64,000 nucleotides of DNA from Ursus arctos (GCF_023065955.2 NC_079873.1:13592566-13656565); one strand, 5' to 3'; counted from the first letter of the stretch, positions 35,131 through 45,754 are shown. A program made the numbers and translations. The notes: generated from the letters alone by a model not told the origin.

Positions 35131-36140
35131 AGAAATGTGTTTTAGGAAGAAGCTTGGCTGCTCTGTGGAGAAATCACCCCAACCCAAGCCCCTAAACGAA
35201 GCCTGTGGTGGGGGAGGGCAGGTGTCCCAGGAAGCCGTGGGGTTTGGAGGTCCTCGGGAGCTAGAACTTCTGGCACTTGGAATCAGACTGGGCGTGGGGA
35301 CTGAGGCAGAGGGTTGTAATCCAGGGTCTTCCCGAGTGTTTGGCTTGGGCGTGGGCCGTAGAGGTGGGGGTGCCCTCCTCTGAGACAGGAAACCCTGGGA
35401 AGGAGGGGGTGTGCACTGGGGGCCGGGGAGTTCTGGACACGGTGACTCCGAGGTACCCGTGGCGTTGCCAACAGGGAATGTGCAGGAGGCAGGTGAAAAG
35501 AGGAGGGCATTCTGAGTAAGGAGTCAGGCCCGACACGGGGGAAGGACACAAGGGCAGGCAGGTGGAGGTCAGACTCTGAAGCCTTGGCCCTTGATTTTAT
35601 TTGACCTCTTTCTTGGCTTCCTTGCCCATCTTCTTTTCAAGATGCTGAAGGATCATTTCTGCCCCTCCAAGCTGGTCTGCCCCAATCATGGCTTCTCCTG
35701 GTCTCCATTTTGCTCCCATTGGCTTTTATCCTCAGAGATCTTCCCCTTCCTGCCACTCGGTCTTGCGCCTTCCTTCCTTCTCCGCAGCTCTAAGGAGCCA
35801 GGACTGCCGAGAGGGTGCTGCTGGCGGCCGATCGCAGGCCTGGGCTTCTGGCCGAGTGCCGCCGTCCTCAGCCCCTCAGCCATGTGGCCCGGGCCTCCTG
35901 TCCCTCGGGCGTAGAACCGGGGCGTTGGGCTGAGGAGTGCTTCGAGCTGTCGCGTTCTCTAAGTTGTCTGGGCCTCAGGGTGAGGTGAGCGGCCCCTTCC
36001 GGAAGGAGCAGTGGGAGCCAGTCTAATGCTCTCAGTGCCAGGAGAGAGCAGCTTTTGTTCTTCGGTGCGGCCCCTGTGGAGGCTGGGTGGGCGGCCTTTT
36101 CGCTTCCGTGAAACATGCACGCAAAGCTCCCTCTTTGTTT
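35131..36140. other. Unique non-coding stretch
   Basis: Moderately GC-rich with scattered CpGs (35780-36010), and no recognised exon. The open frames (35261-35551, 35591-35933, 35868-36149) overlap on both strands and have no known family. Confidence 0.4.
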
Positions 36141-36159
36141 CCACTTCAAACCTTTTCTT

Positions 36160-37268
36160 TTTCTAAATAATAATATTTTTTTATTATATTGTTAGTCACC
36201 ATACAGTACATCCCCGGTTTCCGATGTAAGGCTCGACGATTCATTAGTTGTGTATGACACCCAGTGCACCATGCAATACGTGCCCTCCTCACTACCCATC
36301 ACCGGTCTATCCCATTCCCCCACCCCCCTCCCCTCTGAAGCCCTCAGTTTGTTTCTCAGAGTCCATAGTCTCTCATGTTTCATTCCCCCTTCTGATTACC
36401 CCCCCTTTCTTTATCCCTTCCTTCCCCTACTGATCATCCTAGTTCTTATGTTCCATAGATGAGAGAAACCATATGATAATTGTCTTTCTCTGCTTGACTT
36501 ATTTCACTTAGCATTATCTCCTCCAGTGCCGTCCATGTTGCAGCAAATGTTGAGAACTCGTTCTTTCTGATAGCTGAGTAATATTCCATTGTATATAGGG
36601 ACCACAACTTCTTAATCCAGTCATCTGTTGAAGGGCATCTTGGCTCCTTCCACGATTTAGCTATTGTGGACAATGCTGCTACAAACATTGGGGTGCATAT
36701 GGCCCTTCTCTTCACTACGTCTGTATCTTTGGGGTAAATACCCAGTAGTGCAATGGCTGGGTCATAGGGTAGCTCAATTTTTAACTTTTTAAGGGACCTC
36801 CACACTGTTTTCCAGAGTGGCTGTACCAACTTGCATTCCCACCAACAATGTAGGAGGGGTCCCCTTTCTCCACATCCTCTCCAGCAATTGTTGTTTCTTG
36901 CCTTGTCTATTTTTGCCATTCTAACTGGCGTAAGGTGGTATCTTAGTGTGGTTTTGATTTGAATTTCCCTGATGGCGAATGATTTTGAACATTTTTTCAT
37001 GTGTCTGTTAGCCATTTGTATGTCTTCATTGGAAAAGTGTCTGTTCATATCTTCTGCCCATTTTATGATTTATTTGTTTCTTGTGTATTGAGTTTGAGAA
37101 GTTCTTTGTAGATCTTGGATAGCAGTCTTTTATCTGTAGTGTCATTTGCAAATATATTCTCCCATTCCGTGGGCTGCCTCTTAGTTTTTCTGACTGTTTC
37201 CTTGGCTGTGCAGAAGCTTTTTATCTTGATGAAGTCCCACAAGTTCATTTTATCTCTTGTTTCTCTTG
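36160..37268 (-). mobile_element. 5'-truncated L1 LINE, carnivore type, minus strand
   Basis: The plus strand starts with a T/A-rich tail complement, then 'gttagtcaccatacagtacatc', 'gtttctcagagtccatagtctc' and 'gagtaatattccattgta', and runs through the ORF2 C-terminal region to 'gaagcttttt' and 'ttcattttatctcttgtttc'. Similarity stops sharply at about 37268, the 5' truncation. About 1.1 kb is retained: the 3' UTR plus roughly the last 270 codons of ORF2. A frame break lies near 37050-37062. It is immobile, because the reverse-transcriptase and endonuclease domains are missing. No clear target duplication was found. Confidence 0.95.
36446..37048 (-). pseudogene. L1 ORF2p C-terminal fragment, 200 codons open
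   Basis: This frame encodes the C-terminal, post-reverse-transcriptase part of the L1 ORF2 protein. It keeps the cysteine-rich motif as CX3CX7HX4C (residues C-WRG-C, then H, then CWWEC), followed by '[11 protein letters not shown]', '[17 protein letters not shown]' and '[13 protein letters not shown]', and ends close to the usual ORF2 terminus. Upstream the L1 frame continues as 'FCTAKETVRKTKRQPTEWEN' after a frame break near 37050-37062. The long open frame suggests a fairly young copy, but it lacks the endonuclease and RT domains and is not a gene. The methionine at 37048 is internal to ORF2. Confidence 0.93.
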
Positions 37269-37975
37269 ACCGTCTGACGGAGCACTCCGAATTGCTAGGA
37301 CCGCAGTGTAGATGCGAGGAGGGACTCCTCCACCGGCCTTCCCTCAGCCCTCCTCTCGTTGCCCGGGTTTCCGTAGGGAGGGCAGGGCGGGTGGCAGGGC
37401 CGGGGAGACGTGGGCAGAGGGCCTGCCCTGGCCTGGGGGCCGCGGGCCGGCGGCTCTGGAGCGCAGTTACCCGTCCCCCGCCGCGGGCTCCCGAGCACCA
37501 GCATGTGGCCTGAGCCGTGCTAGTTGAGCAGGCGTCTGGGAGCGCCTCCCAGAGCACATCTGTCAGGAAGACAGCCTGCCCGCGGCTGTGGTGGCCCCGA
37601 CGCAGCGTTTCCTCCTCCGGCGAAGCCAGGAGTCGGACCGGCCTGTCCTCTCACGTGAGGGTGGGACAGGCCGGGGCGACACGGGCCGAGGTGGTCCGGC
37701 CCGGCTGTCGGGGTCCAGCGGGTGACCGGGTGAGCTGGCATGGGTTGTGACTCCGCTCAGCCGCTGGGATGGGTTGGTGGGGACTGGAGTGCCGCGGGCC
37801 ATGCATTTCGGGCTCTGGGCCCAGGCGGGGTCTGCGGGCTCCGGAGGCTGGAACCCTGGGGCTAGAGGCAAGGTGCGGGGAGAGCTGCTCGTGAGCTCCG
37901 AGGCCAGCGCAGGGAAAGCCTTCCCAGGGGGCCTCTTTCATGGCCCCCGCCAAGTGTTGTGGGCTCTCCGGGCAG
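37269..37975. promoter_or_regulatory. CpG-dense segment (candidate CpG island) abutting the L1
   Basis: By eye I count about 22 CpGs in 37269-37508 and about 22 in 37509-37745, at very high GC. This is well above the CpG-depleted background. Examples are 'gggccgcgggccggcggc', 'cccccgccgcggg' and 'gccggggcgacacgggccgag'. The many overlapping open frames on both strands show no recognised protein and are typical of GC-rich DNA. It could be a promoter, an orphan CpG island or a gene-conversion hotspot. Confidence 0.6.
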
Positions 37976-37989
37976 CAAGACGGGGTGGC

Positions 37990-38090
37990 CGCTGCTCACC
38001 GGTGTCCCCTTTTCCTCTTCTTCCTGGGCACCGACCAGACTACATTTCCTACCGTTCCTTGTGGTTCGCAGAGCCGGGCCTGACGATGAA
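37990..38090 (-). repeat. MaLR-type LTR scrap
   Basis: 'gaccagactacatttcctaccgttccttgtggtt' resembles the start of the LTR relic at 33243 ('gactacatttcccagcattccttgtagtt'). It is short and diverged. Confidence 0.4.
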
Positions 38091-38625
38091 GCCAGGCTCT
38101 CTGCCTACCTTTCATGTGTCTGTGTCTGGGCAGGGGGGAGATAGCATGAAATAAAATATTTTGAGCAAAAATAACTCTATTTCCTGAGACAAAAATGTTG
38201 GAAGAGTGACTTAATAGGAGGCTGCAGGGTTCTCCTGTCTTCTTCTGCCTTCTAGATGGTATGGTGTCACGTGTCACCCAGGAGAGAGGAAAAGTCAAAA
38301 GGGCAAGTATCATTGTGATGGTACTTTTGATGTTGCAGATTCCCTGAAAGGATCTTAGGGACCCCCTGACCAAAAATTAGAGAACCACTGTTCTAGAACA
38401 CCCCAATCAGCTTTACCATGGAAGCCTCCAATGAACAGGCAAGCCCAAATTGGCCCACTCAGGGGCGGGGAGGGGGTGGTGGGGAGGGTTGCTAACTTAC
38501 TCCAAATCACTGTGACTTAGTTCAGTTCTCAGCTGATTAAAAACCCATATTTTCTTCTCAATACTTTATAATCCTTACTTGTAAAAACATCAGTTTGAAA
38601 TGTTTTGATTTTGTTCTTTTGAAAC
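38091..38625. other. Unique stretch with a possible hAT terminal scrap
   Basis: 'gatcttagggaccccctgacc...tagagaaccactgttctag' at about 38350-38397 looks like the terminal inverted repeat of a hAT-Charlie element. Otherwise nothing was recognised; a G-run lies at about 38462-38490. Confidence 0.4.
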
Positions 38626-38868
38626 CAGCGATGTCCATTAGAAATATAATGCGTGCCATTTATGTAATTTGAAATATTTAGTAGCTATATTTAGATTTCA
38701 CAAAATTCCACAAAATTTGAAAAAGTAGATTCGCATATTCAGGTTCTTCCAATAACTGAAAGAAGTATCAGCATTCAAATGAATTAAAACTAAAATCCTT
38801 ATTCACATTAGCCACATTTCAAGGGCTCAGTAGCCTCGTACAGCTAGTGGCTGCCACATTAGAGCAGA
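38626..38868 (+). repeat. hAT-Charlie MITE, third related copy
   Basis: It starts 'cagcgatgtccattagaaatataatg', has an AT-rich interior and ends 'cacatttcaagggctcagtagc...gctagtggctgccac'. This matches the family at 30632-31140 in the same orientation, with an internal deletion. Confidence 0.75.
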
Positions 38869-38981
38869 TCTAAACTCTATCCTCTGCTTTCCTTATCCAT
38901 CCCTTCCCTTAGTTCTTCAGTGCTTAGAAGCCCGATGAGGACAAGGTCATCATTCTCCTGAGTCGTCTAGAAAACTGGCAC

Positions 38982-39121
38982 CACAGTGGGTTTCTTCTTC
39001 TTTTTTGTTTTGTTTTCTTTTTCTTTGTTATGATATGTTAGTCACCATGCAGTACATCGTTAGTTTTTGATGTAGTGCTCCATGATTCATCGTTTGCACA
39101 TAACACAGTGGGTTTCTTCTT
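38982..39121 (-). mobile_element. Very short L1 3'-end insertion with perfect 18-bp target duplication
   Basis: Identical copies of 'cacagtgggtttcttctt' at 38982-38999 and 39104-39121 flank about 104 bases. The insert is a T-rich run (complement of an A-rich tail) followed by 'gttagtcaccatgcagtacatc', 'tttttgatgtagtgctcc' and 'atgattcatcgtttgcacataa'. This is the extreme 3' end of a carnivore L1, the same terminus seen at 36180-36250. It is an almost completely 5'-truncated L1 insertion and has no coding content. Confidence 0.95.
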
Positions 39122-40947
39122 AGGCTTGTTAGGATGTTTGACAGAAGACTGGGAATGAGGGAATCACTGTGTAGCCACAGTTAGCAATGGCAGGTTCCCT
39201 TTCAGCTTGCCCTCTGGGACTTTCTCATTTGCTGTTTTCATGTACACAGAATAATCTCACATTGTCACTGATACGGCTGTGAAATATACTGCTGTCCCAG
39301 CCATCTCTGGAACGAACTGCTCTCTGATTGGATATGGCAGGATGTTAAACGGGGTGACACCAGGAAAGACCAGAGCAGGCTGTTGTGCTTCCTGGGACCG
39401 AGGCCTGGGAAGTTGGCTAAGTTCATAAGTGATGAACTCCACATCAGTGTCTGAAAGATAAAGCAGGTCTTCTTGCCTTTTGTCTTCCTGACTTGAATCA
39501 TTGGAATGCTTTCCAAAAGGTAAAGGACGCACTGGAATGAAACTCCGGGCCCCAAACACTCAGGGTAAAGACACAGCACTGAGGTTAGCATCTTATAACT
39601 CAGAGGCCGCAGAAGTGATTTGACAGGCTTCAAAGGCCAGAGCCAAAGCAAGCCTGTCCGGCATTAAAGACTTTGCTCTGTTTGTGAATTGCATCATCTC
39701 CAAACCATTTCAAGTTCAGGAGAATGAATAGCTACCCCGTTTTATACATTGGGGGATCTCTTACTTGGACTCCCAAAACGAAAGACTAGAATTCCAGGTC
39801 TAACCATTTGGTCCCGTTACTGCAAGTTTTGTGGCTGGTCAAGTGTCTGATTCTTGTCACTGAGTGGACAAATGAGACATGACTTTTATCTCCTTCCTGT
39901 GTTCTCCTGTACCCTAGTTGACTGCTTAAGCTTTTAGCCAGGCTTATCATTCTAGCATATCCATTCTCCTCGTGTTGGACTCATTCAAGAATCCTGCATC
40001 TGAGTGCATGATGTCATTTCAAATAAATCTAAAAGGAACTGGGAAGCTGCTGGAATTTCCTTATCTGAGGTAGCCAAGCTAAATAAACGTAATTCACATC
40101 CATCAGGAGCTCAGCGAGGGCTAGCACCATTCTGGTGGAAATGATTTCATGCTTGATGACATGTGAAGGCTGAGGTTTTCCTGGGCTCCTTATTGAGCTG
40201 GATCCCCTCATTTTTCCGTCTCCGGGTCCCCCCGCGCAGAGTGTCTGAGGAGCCAGGACCACAGAATACCGGCTAGGCACAAAATGCCTTTCATTAGTCC
40301 ACTTAGAAACCTAAGACAGCAATTGTGCCACCCTCTTGAATACATTCAGATTGGGGGGGCCCAGCCTTTTCTTTAGCACTCACACTAAAGGAGTCTGTCA
40401 TCAAAAGATTGGGGAGCTGTTGAACCAGAGTATTGCAACTCTTAGGACCTTGGAGATCAGCTTATGCTCTCTCTGTCCCCGAATGGTCCTGCTCTTAAGA
40501 CCATTTTCATGTTCTTTCCCCTCTCTGGGTAAAATGCACTTTTGCTTTCACTAGGATCCTCAAGAAATCATAAGTGGAGTGTTAGCTCTTTCTAGAACTA
40601 TAGAAAAACTGATGGTTCCGCCTCCCTTTCCTTGCCCAGATAATCGTCCACCTGCTGACCGACGCTGGGGGTTCCACCAGTCTGGGTTTATCCGTCCACC
40701 TTAGGCCTGATTTGCCGTGAGAATGCAAGCACCTCAGGCAAGGCTGATGCTTAAGCCGGTGTCCGGTGTGTTCACTTTGGTAGGAGGACGTGTCAGATTC
40801 AGGCGTGGAGAGTTTTATATCCTTTTTGGACACAAATGGGAACTTCGGGGCCTTACTTATAATGCAACACACTCTGGCCCCTTCTCCTAAAACAGCTGCA
40901 TTTGAATGAATTTATCTTTGGACTCTCTGTGGTGATCCTCGTACTTG
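39122..40947. other. Unique stretch, one coding-like minus frame
   Basis: No repeat was recognised. On the minus strand, 39257-39559 is open for about 100 codons with a protein-like composition ('DLLYLSDTDVEFITYELSQL'), and the same frame extends upstream to about 39663 with two in-frame stops. I do not recognise the protein. It may be a degenerate processed pseudogene or chance (see findings). Confidence 0.4.
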
Positions 40948-41635
40948 GTAATTTATTTTTTTTTAAATTTTTTATGTGAGTATAGTTGACACACAGCATT
41001 CCATTAGTGTGAGGTGTGCGGCACAGTAATTTGACAACTCTGTACGTGATGCTGTGCTCACCACAAGTGCAGCTCGCGTCTGGCACCACGAGACGTGATG
41101 GCAATACCACTCACTATAGTCCCTGTGCTGTGCCGTTTATTCCTGTGCCTTATTCGTTCCGTGACTGGAAGCCTGGGTCTCGCACTCCCCTTCACCCTCT
41201 CCCCTCTGGCAGCCCTCCGTTCTCTGTATTTATAGGCCTGATTCTTTTTTTTTGTTTATTCATTTGTTTTTAGATGAGTGAAATCATATGGTATCTGTCT
41301 TTCTCAGTCAGACTTGGTTCACTTAGCAGAATACCCTTCCATGTAGTTGCAAATGACAAGATCTCATCGTTTTTATGGTTGTGTAATAGTCCAGTGCATG
41401 CGCGTGCACGTGTGTGTGTGTGTGAGAGAGCGTACACTTGATCTTCTTTATCCATTCATCTGTCAACGGACACTAAAGTTGATTCCGCGTCATGATTATT
41501 GTAAATAATGCTGCCATGAACATAGGAGTGCACACAATCTTTTTGAATTAGTGTTTTCGTTTTCTTTGGGTAAACACCCAGTAGTGGAATGACTGGATCG
41601 TATGGTAGTTCTGTTTTTAACTTTTTGTGGAAACT
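40948..41635 (-). mobile_element. Older L1 LINE 3' fragment, minus strand
   Basis: The plus strand has 'gtatagttgacacacagcattcc', 'gtgctcaccacaagtgcagc', 'cctctggcagccctccgttctc', 'gtgaaatcatatggtatctgtc', 'gaacataggagtgcacacaatc' and 'ttgggtaaacacccagtagtgg'. These are the L1 3' UTR and ORF2 C-terminus. A minus-strand frame still shows '[20 protein letters not shown]' but is broken. A TG-rich microsatellite interrupts it at about 41395-41430. Similarity ends near 41635. Confidence 0.9.
41395..41430. repeat. TG-rich microsatellite inside L1
   Basis: Alternating 'gcatgcgcgtgcacg' then (TG)n and 'agagag' lies exactly where the L1 ORF2 sequence encodes the segment before 'MEYYSAI'. The L1 at 58393-59098 carries its own microsatellite at the corresponding place. 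Confidence 0.9.
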
Positions 41636-41904
41636 TGGTGGTCGTTCATGCCCAAACTGGAGCCCCTGCCAAGCAGAAGGTTCTGGAGCTGAGGGGCAGC
41701 TCAGGCCCAGGGCGAGGGTTCCTAGCCTCACCAGAAGGGTATGTTAATACCTTTCCCATCCCAGTTTGTGGAAATAGCTGTAGGGAGCCATGCAAGGTGG
41801 AGAGGTTAGAATCTTGTTTTCAGTTTTATTATGAATGGGAACCCCTTTTCCAGGCTTTCGGGAGAGCATTATGTAAGGATATATGTATGTAGCCACCCAT
41901 GGAC

Positions 41905-41935
<31 letters not shown>

Positions 41936-42125
41936 GCTGCATCTGCACGTGGATGTTCCCCCTGAAACACTCGGCAAAGCAAATGACAGGTATTTCCTGT
42001 GGGTAGCTGGGATTTCGATTCTGGTCTTTACTGTTGGCGTGGGGCTAGAACTCGGGTAACAGGAGATGGTGAGACTGTGCCTTCTGAGGCAGGATAATGT
42101 GTTCCCGAACCTCTATCGTTGGGGT
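41636..42125. other. Unique stretch with a (CA)n microsatellite
   Basis: A nearly pure CA tract spans 41907-41935. Nothing else was recognised. Confidence 0.5.
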
Positions 42126-42127
42126 AA

Positions 42128-42350
42128 CCCAGCCTAGTGGTGAGGAGCCCAGACTGTACCATTTACCATTTCCAATGCCTTGGGCAAGTTGCGTAACCTC
42201 TCTGCACTCAGTTTCCTTATCTATAAAATGGAGGTAATACTAGTATCTACCTCGTAGGATAGTTGTGAGAATGAACTGAAATTGTACACATGACACATTT
42301 AAAACAATGCCTGACACAAAGTAGGTACTTAGTAAATATCTGTTGAATGA
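42128..42350 (+). repeat. MIR SINE, good copy
   Basis: 'agcctagtggtgaggagccc', 'gccttgggcaagttgcgtaacctctctgc', 'tcagtttccttatctataaaatgg', 'gatagttgtgagaatgaac' and 'aatgcctgacacaaagtagg...agtaaatatctgttg' occur in order on plus. Confidence 0.9.
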
Positions 42351-44155
42351 ACAGAATATTAATTTTATCATTATTGTATCATTACCGTGAGGAAGCTCTC
42401 ATCACTGGTGGCTTCAGATGTAGTGGGAAGAGTGAGGAGAACCCTATTAAGAATCACAACTTCTGTTCTTCTGGGAGGGCCAGATTGCCGTGCAGACTGA
42501 GCTGCAGAGATTTCTCAGTGTGTGATGAAAAAGGGAAAACAACAACTAAGTGTCTCAAAACAAAACAAATGCTGAAATCTGGGGTGAGACAGAGAGGGGG
42601 ACTGACATCTTACAGTTCAGTAAAAGCGCTGCTCAGAGCAGTTTCTGAGGAGACGGTTGAGACAGGCCTGGGTTTTTTCTTTTTCTAGCTCCAGACTTTG
42701 GTTGGAAATGTCGAGCTGCTTCTTGATTTGAGTGAACCACAAAAGGAAAGCATATTGTTCTCTTTTTTCAGCACCCTTCACTCCTTACTCCCTTCTATGC
42801 TTCCTTTCCTGGGTCTCTCTCTGCTGTCACCTAAAAAAATCAAAATGGTGGCACTTCCTTGATGAGAGCAGAGACTGAGTAGCAGTGGGGCCCTACAGGG
42901 GGAGAGAGTGCTACATGCGCTCTACCTGGCTGATCTGATGAAAAGCAACTGAGAGATGGGGAACTGGGGTGTGCTTTATCATCAATGCTCCCCATTTCTT
43001 GGCCATGTGGTGAGAACTGCTTCAACAGACACTGGCGTTAAGCCTGGTGGGGGCTGGACCAGCTGTGGGCCAAGGCTGCTCCAGCGAGTGCCCGCTGGGC
43101 CTTTACTGTCCCGCACATGTGCTCTTACGTCCAGGAACCCAGCAGATGGGCAGCAAGCAAGGTCAGGTAGCAGGCCACTGACGGGCAGTGGTGGCTCGGA
43201 ACAAACCGCAGTGGCATAGGCTACAAATTTTGCTCTGGGGACAGGGACTCAGACAAACAAGGAGAAAAGGCATTCACCCCTCTTTTTCCTGAAATACCAG
43301 AGGAATAAAACAGGTCAGTGGTGAATATGAAATTAGCTGTTGGCCAGCCTCCAAAGCGGTCTGACCTACTTAGGAGCCATTGAGAAGAAGCCAAAGGAAG
43401 CTCAGTGGCCTGCATCTCGATTTGTCGAGCGAGCAGGGAGAGGATCCAGATCCTTGAGTCGCTTGTTACGGAGTCTTTGAGCGAGTGTGGCTGGAACTCC
43501 CGAGAATGGTTCTGGAACACTGATGCGGGCCAGCTCCTGGCGCAGTTGAGCCTGCCAGTGAGAGCTCGGGCTGATGTGCTGGTGATCTGGCATGTCCGCT
43601 CGGCGGCCCTGGTCACCGAAAGGACCCGATCCAATTCCGAAAACCTTCCTACACAGTTGAACTCTTCTGAGACCTCTCCTGTGAAAGGGAAGCTGTGGCT
43701 GAGTCAGCAGAGGCCTTGTAGACATGAGGGCTTCGGCAGAGAGCGAAGCCACGGCGACTCTGGGGCCGAGGCCACCGCAGCCTGGCGGGCCAGGTTGGTG
43801 GCCGCCGCTCTTGCCGCCTCGCCTGGCTCTCGTCCAGCCGCCGGGAGGGCCACGGTTGCACCTTCCTCCAGGAATTGCTGTCTGCCGCATGTGAGCCCTG
43901 CCAACCTTCTTGTCTCAAGGTGAGACCAGCTCTGGGGTGTGGTTGGCGCCCCCAGATTTCCCTGCAGGATCAGGCTGAACTCAGGGTCCAGCTGAGGCTG
44001 TGTCTGGGCTGAGTCCGTCCCCAGCCATGTTCCGCTGCCCTCATGCCCCTTCTAACAGGAGCACCCCCTCTACTCACCGCTTGACCAAGAATCCCCATCG
44101 TAGACTTTGCTTCTCAGTAACCCAGCCTGAGAGAGGGGCGGGGGAGGAGAGCTTT
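42351..44155. other. Unique stretch with a short CpG-dense spot
   Basis: No interspersed repeat or known exon was recognised. At 43735-43870 CpGs are clustered ('gtggccgccgctcttgccgcctcgcc', 'agccgccgggag'). The overlapping open frames at 43402-43923 on both strands (up to 172 codons) coincide with that spot and show no recognised domain. Confidence 0.4.
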
Positions 44156-44157
44156 TG

Positions 44158-44306
44158 CGAGCAGTCCCAAACCTGACAGCAGGGCACCTTGCGAATCGAG
44201 ATTTCCAGGCCCCTACATTCAAAGATTCTGAAGCAGCAGGTCTAGGGTGGGACCCGAGATGCTGTAGTTTTCCTAAGTGGATCCTTGGTGCCAGTCCTTT
44301 GGCCAA
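44158..44306 (+). repeat. MER20-type hAT relic
   Basis: 'gatttccaggcccctac', 'aaagattctgaagcagcaggtctagggtggg', 'ccgagatgctgtagttttcc' and 'taagtggatccttggtgcc' follow the MER20 plus-strand order. Confidence 0.6.
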
Positions 44307-44955
44307 GGGGACCCACTCATTCTAGCTCATGAGTATTTTCTTCCCTTGATCTTCTAAGAAACAGTTATTGACCAGGAATAAACCACACACTCTGTCAAAG
44401 ACACTAAGAAGCAGAGATTTAAGTAAAAGAATCCACAGTTCTTGGCAAATCTCGAAGTCCAGCATACCATGCTGACTCTCAGAACTTTTTAAGCAAATTG
44501 TATCTTTACATTTTTTTCCGATGTGTCCTGAAATGCAAGAGTCGGTCTGGTTGGGAAAGAGGAGACTTTTCGAGGCACCAATTGCCATGGAGCTTTTAAA
44601 GAAGGGATATTTGACCAAACTTAGAATTTAACTAATGCTTCCCAGTCTCCATGCTCAGAAGTGTTAACCTACTAACAACCCCCCCCTTCACTAACTCGCC
44701 CGGATTTTCAATATTGTCGGTTGTCTGGATGATTTGGTGATGAACTTCAAAGAGAAATATTTTGTTCTATTATCAGGGACCCTGCCATAGGAAGACTCGT
44801 AATTACGTTCTCATGAAAGGCAAAATTTTGAGGAATTTCAAGCAAATTGACTAAATAACTGAATGGAGATGGTTTGGCCTAATGCAGAATAAGGGAGTAT
44901 TCCAGATTCTGTAATGATAAGGATGATAATAGTGATAAGAACAGCAACAGAATAT
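44307..44955. other. Unique AT-rich stretch
   Basis: No repeat or exon was recognised. Confidence 0.4.
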
Positions 44956-45064
44956 GATGGCTCAGATTTGCGTGCATACTGTGTCTAACACCCAGCACTA
45001 ATTACTTGGTCTGCGTTACTTAATCCTCCTAGCACCTCTTTGAGGTAAATGTATCCATTGGGGA
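44956..45064 (-). repeat. MIR SINE fragment
   Basis: 'gtgcatactgtgtctaacacccagcac', 'cttaatcctcctagcacctc' and 'gaggtaaatgtatcc' are antisense MIR. The copy appears interrupted by the LTR relic that follows, and the distal MIR part resumes at about 45495. Confidence 0.65.
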
Positions 45065-45400
45065 TTAACAGAGGCTTCAAAAAGACAGAACTTTATTTCT
45101 CTCTTACGTAAAAGAAGTCCCGAGTGGGTATGGAGACTCAGCAGTAGTGAGGACCAAGGCTCCTTCCAGCTCCTGGTTCCACCATTAGATTGTGGCCCTC
45201 ATCTTGGTGGTCCAAGATGGCTACCAGAGCTCCAGTCATCACATCATTGGCCCAAGGAGGAGGATGAAAGAAGGAGCATGACTTTTGTATTCTGAAGAGA
45301 CTTTCCAGAAGTCCCATGCTGCAGGTGCTTTTATCTTATTGGTCAGATAGCAGCCCCTAGCTACAAGGGAGGCCTGGACACGTAGCCTTTTCGTTGTATG
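45065..45400 (+). repeat. Old MaLR-type LTR relic (MLT1-like), plus strand
   Basis: 'cttcaaaaagacagaactttatttctctc', 'ggctccttccagctcctgg', 'ccaagatggctaccagagctcc', 'cttattggtcagatagcag' and 'agctacaagggaggcctgg' correspond to the reverse complement of the relic at 33243-33622. It contains no viral coding sequence. Confidence 0.5.
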
Positions 45401-45492
45401 GCAGTGGACCCAGTTTAAAAAATTGAGGTGTTATCAATATGAAAGAGAAGGTAAACATGGAAGATTCGGTAGGAAATCAGCAGTTCCTGCCA

Positions 45493-45642
45493 CAGTAGGT
45501 AATATTCTCATCACCACGTTGCAGATAAGGAAAATGAGGCGCTGAGAGACCAACTGACTTGGCCATGTTCACACAACCCTAGGCGGCAGAGCCATGGTAG
45601 GACCCGGGTCTCTGACTTGAGTGTCCTCAACTGCTCTTCCCT
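45493..45642 (-). repeat. MIR SINE, distal part
   Basis: 'tctcatcaccacgttgcagataaggaaaatgagg', 'gctgagagaccaactgacttggcc' and 'gcggcagagccatggtagg' are antisense MIR. Together with 44956-45064 it may be one MIR split by the LTR insertion at 45065-45400. Confidence 0.75.
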
Positions 45643-45754
45643 CCTGCCCATTTTGCAATCTTGTAAAACAGTTATGTTTCCTTAGAGGTACATTTGTCCA
45701 TTTCCTATTTTCTTCCTGGTGTGCCTTTACCGTTGTCTTTGCATAAATCCTAAC

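Noticed and set aside
37115..37513. 132-codon plus-strand ORF crossing the L1/CpG boundary
   Set aside because: It is half antisense L1 and half CpG-rich DNA, so a junction artefact.
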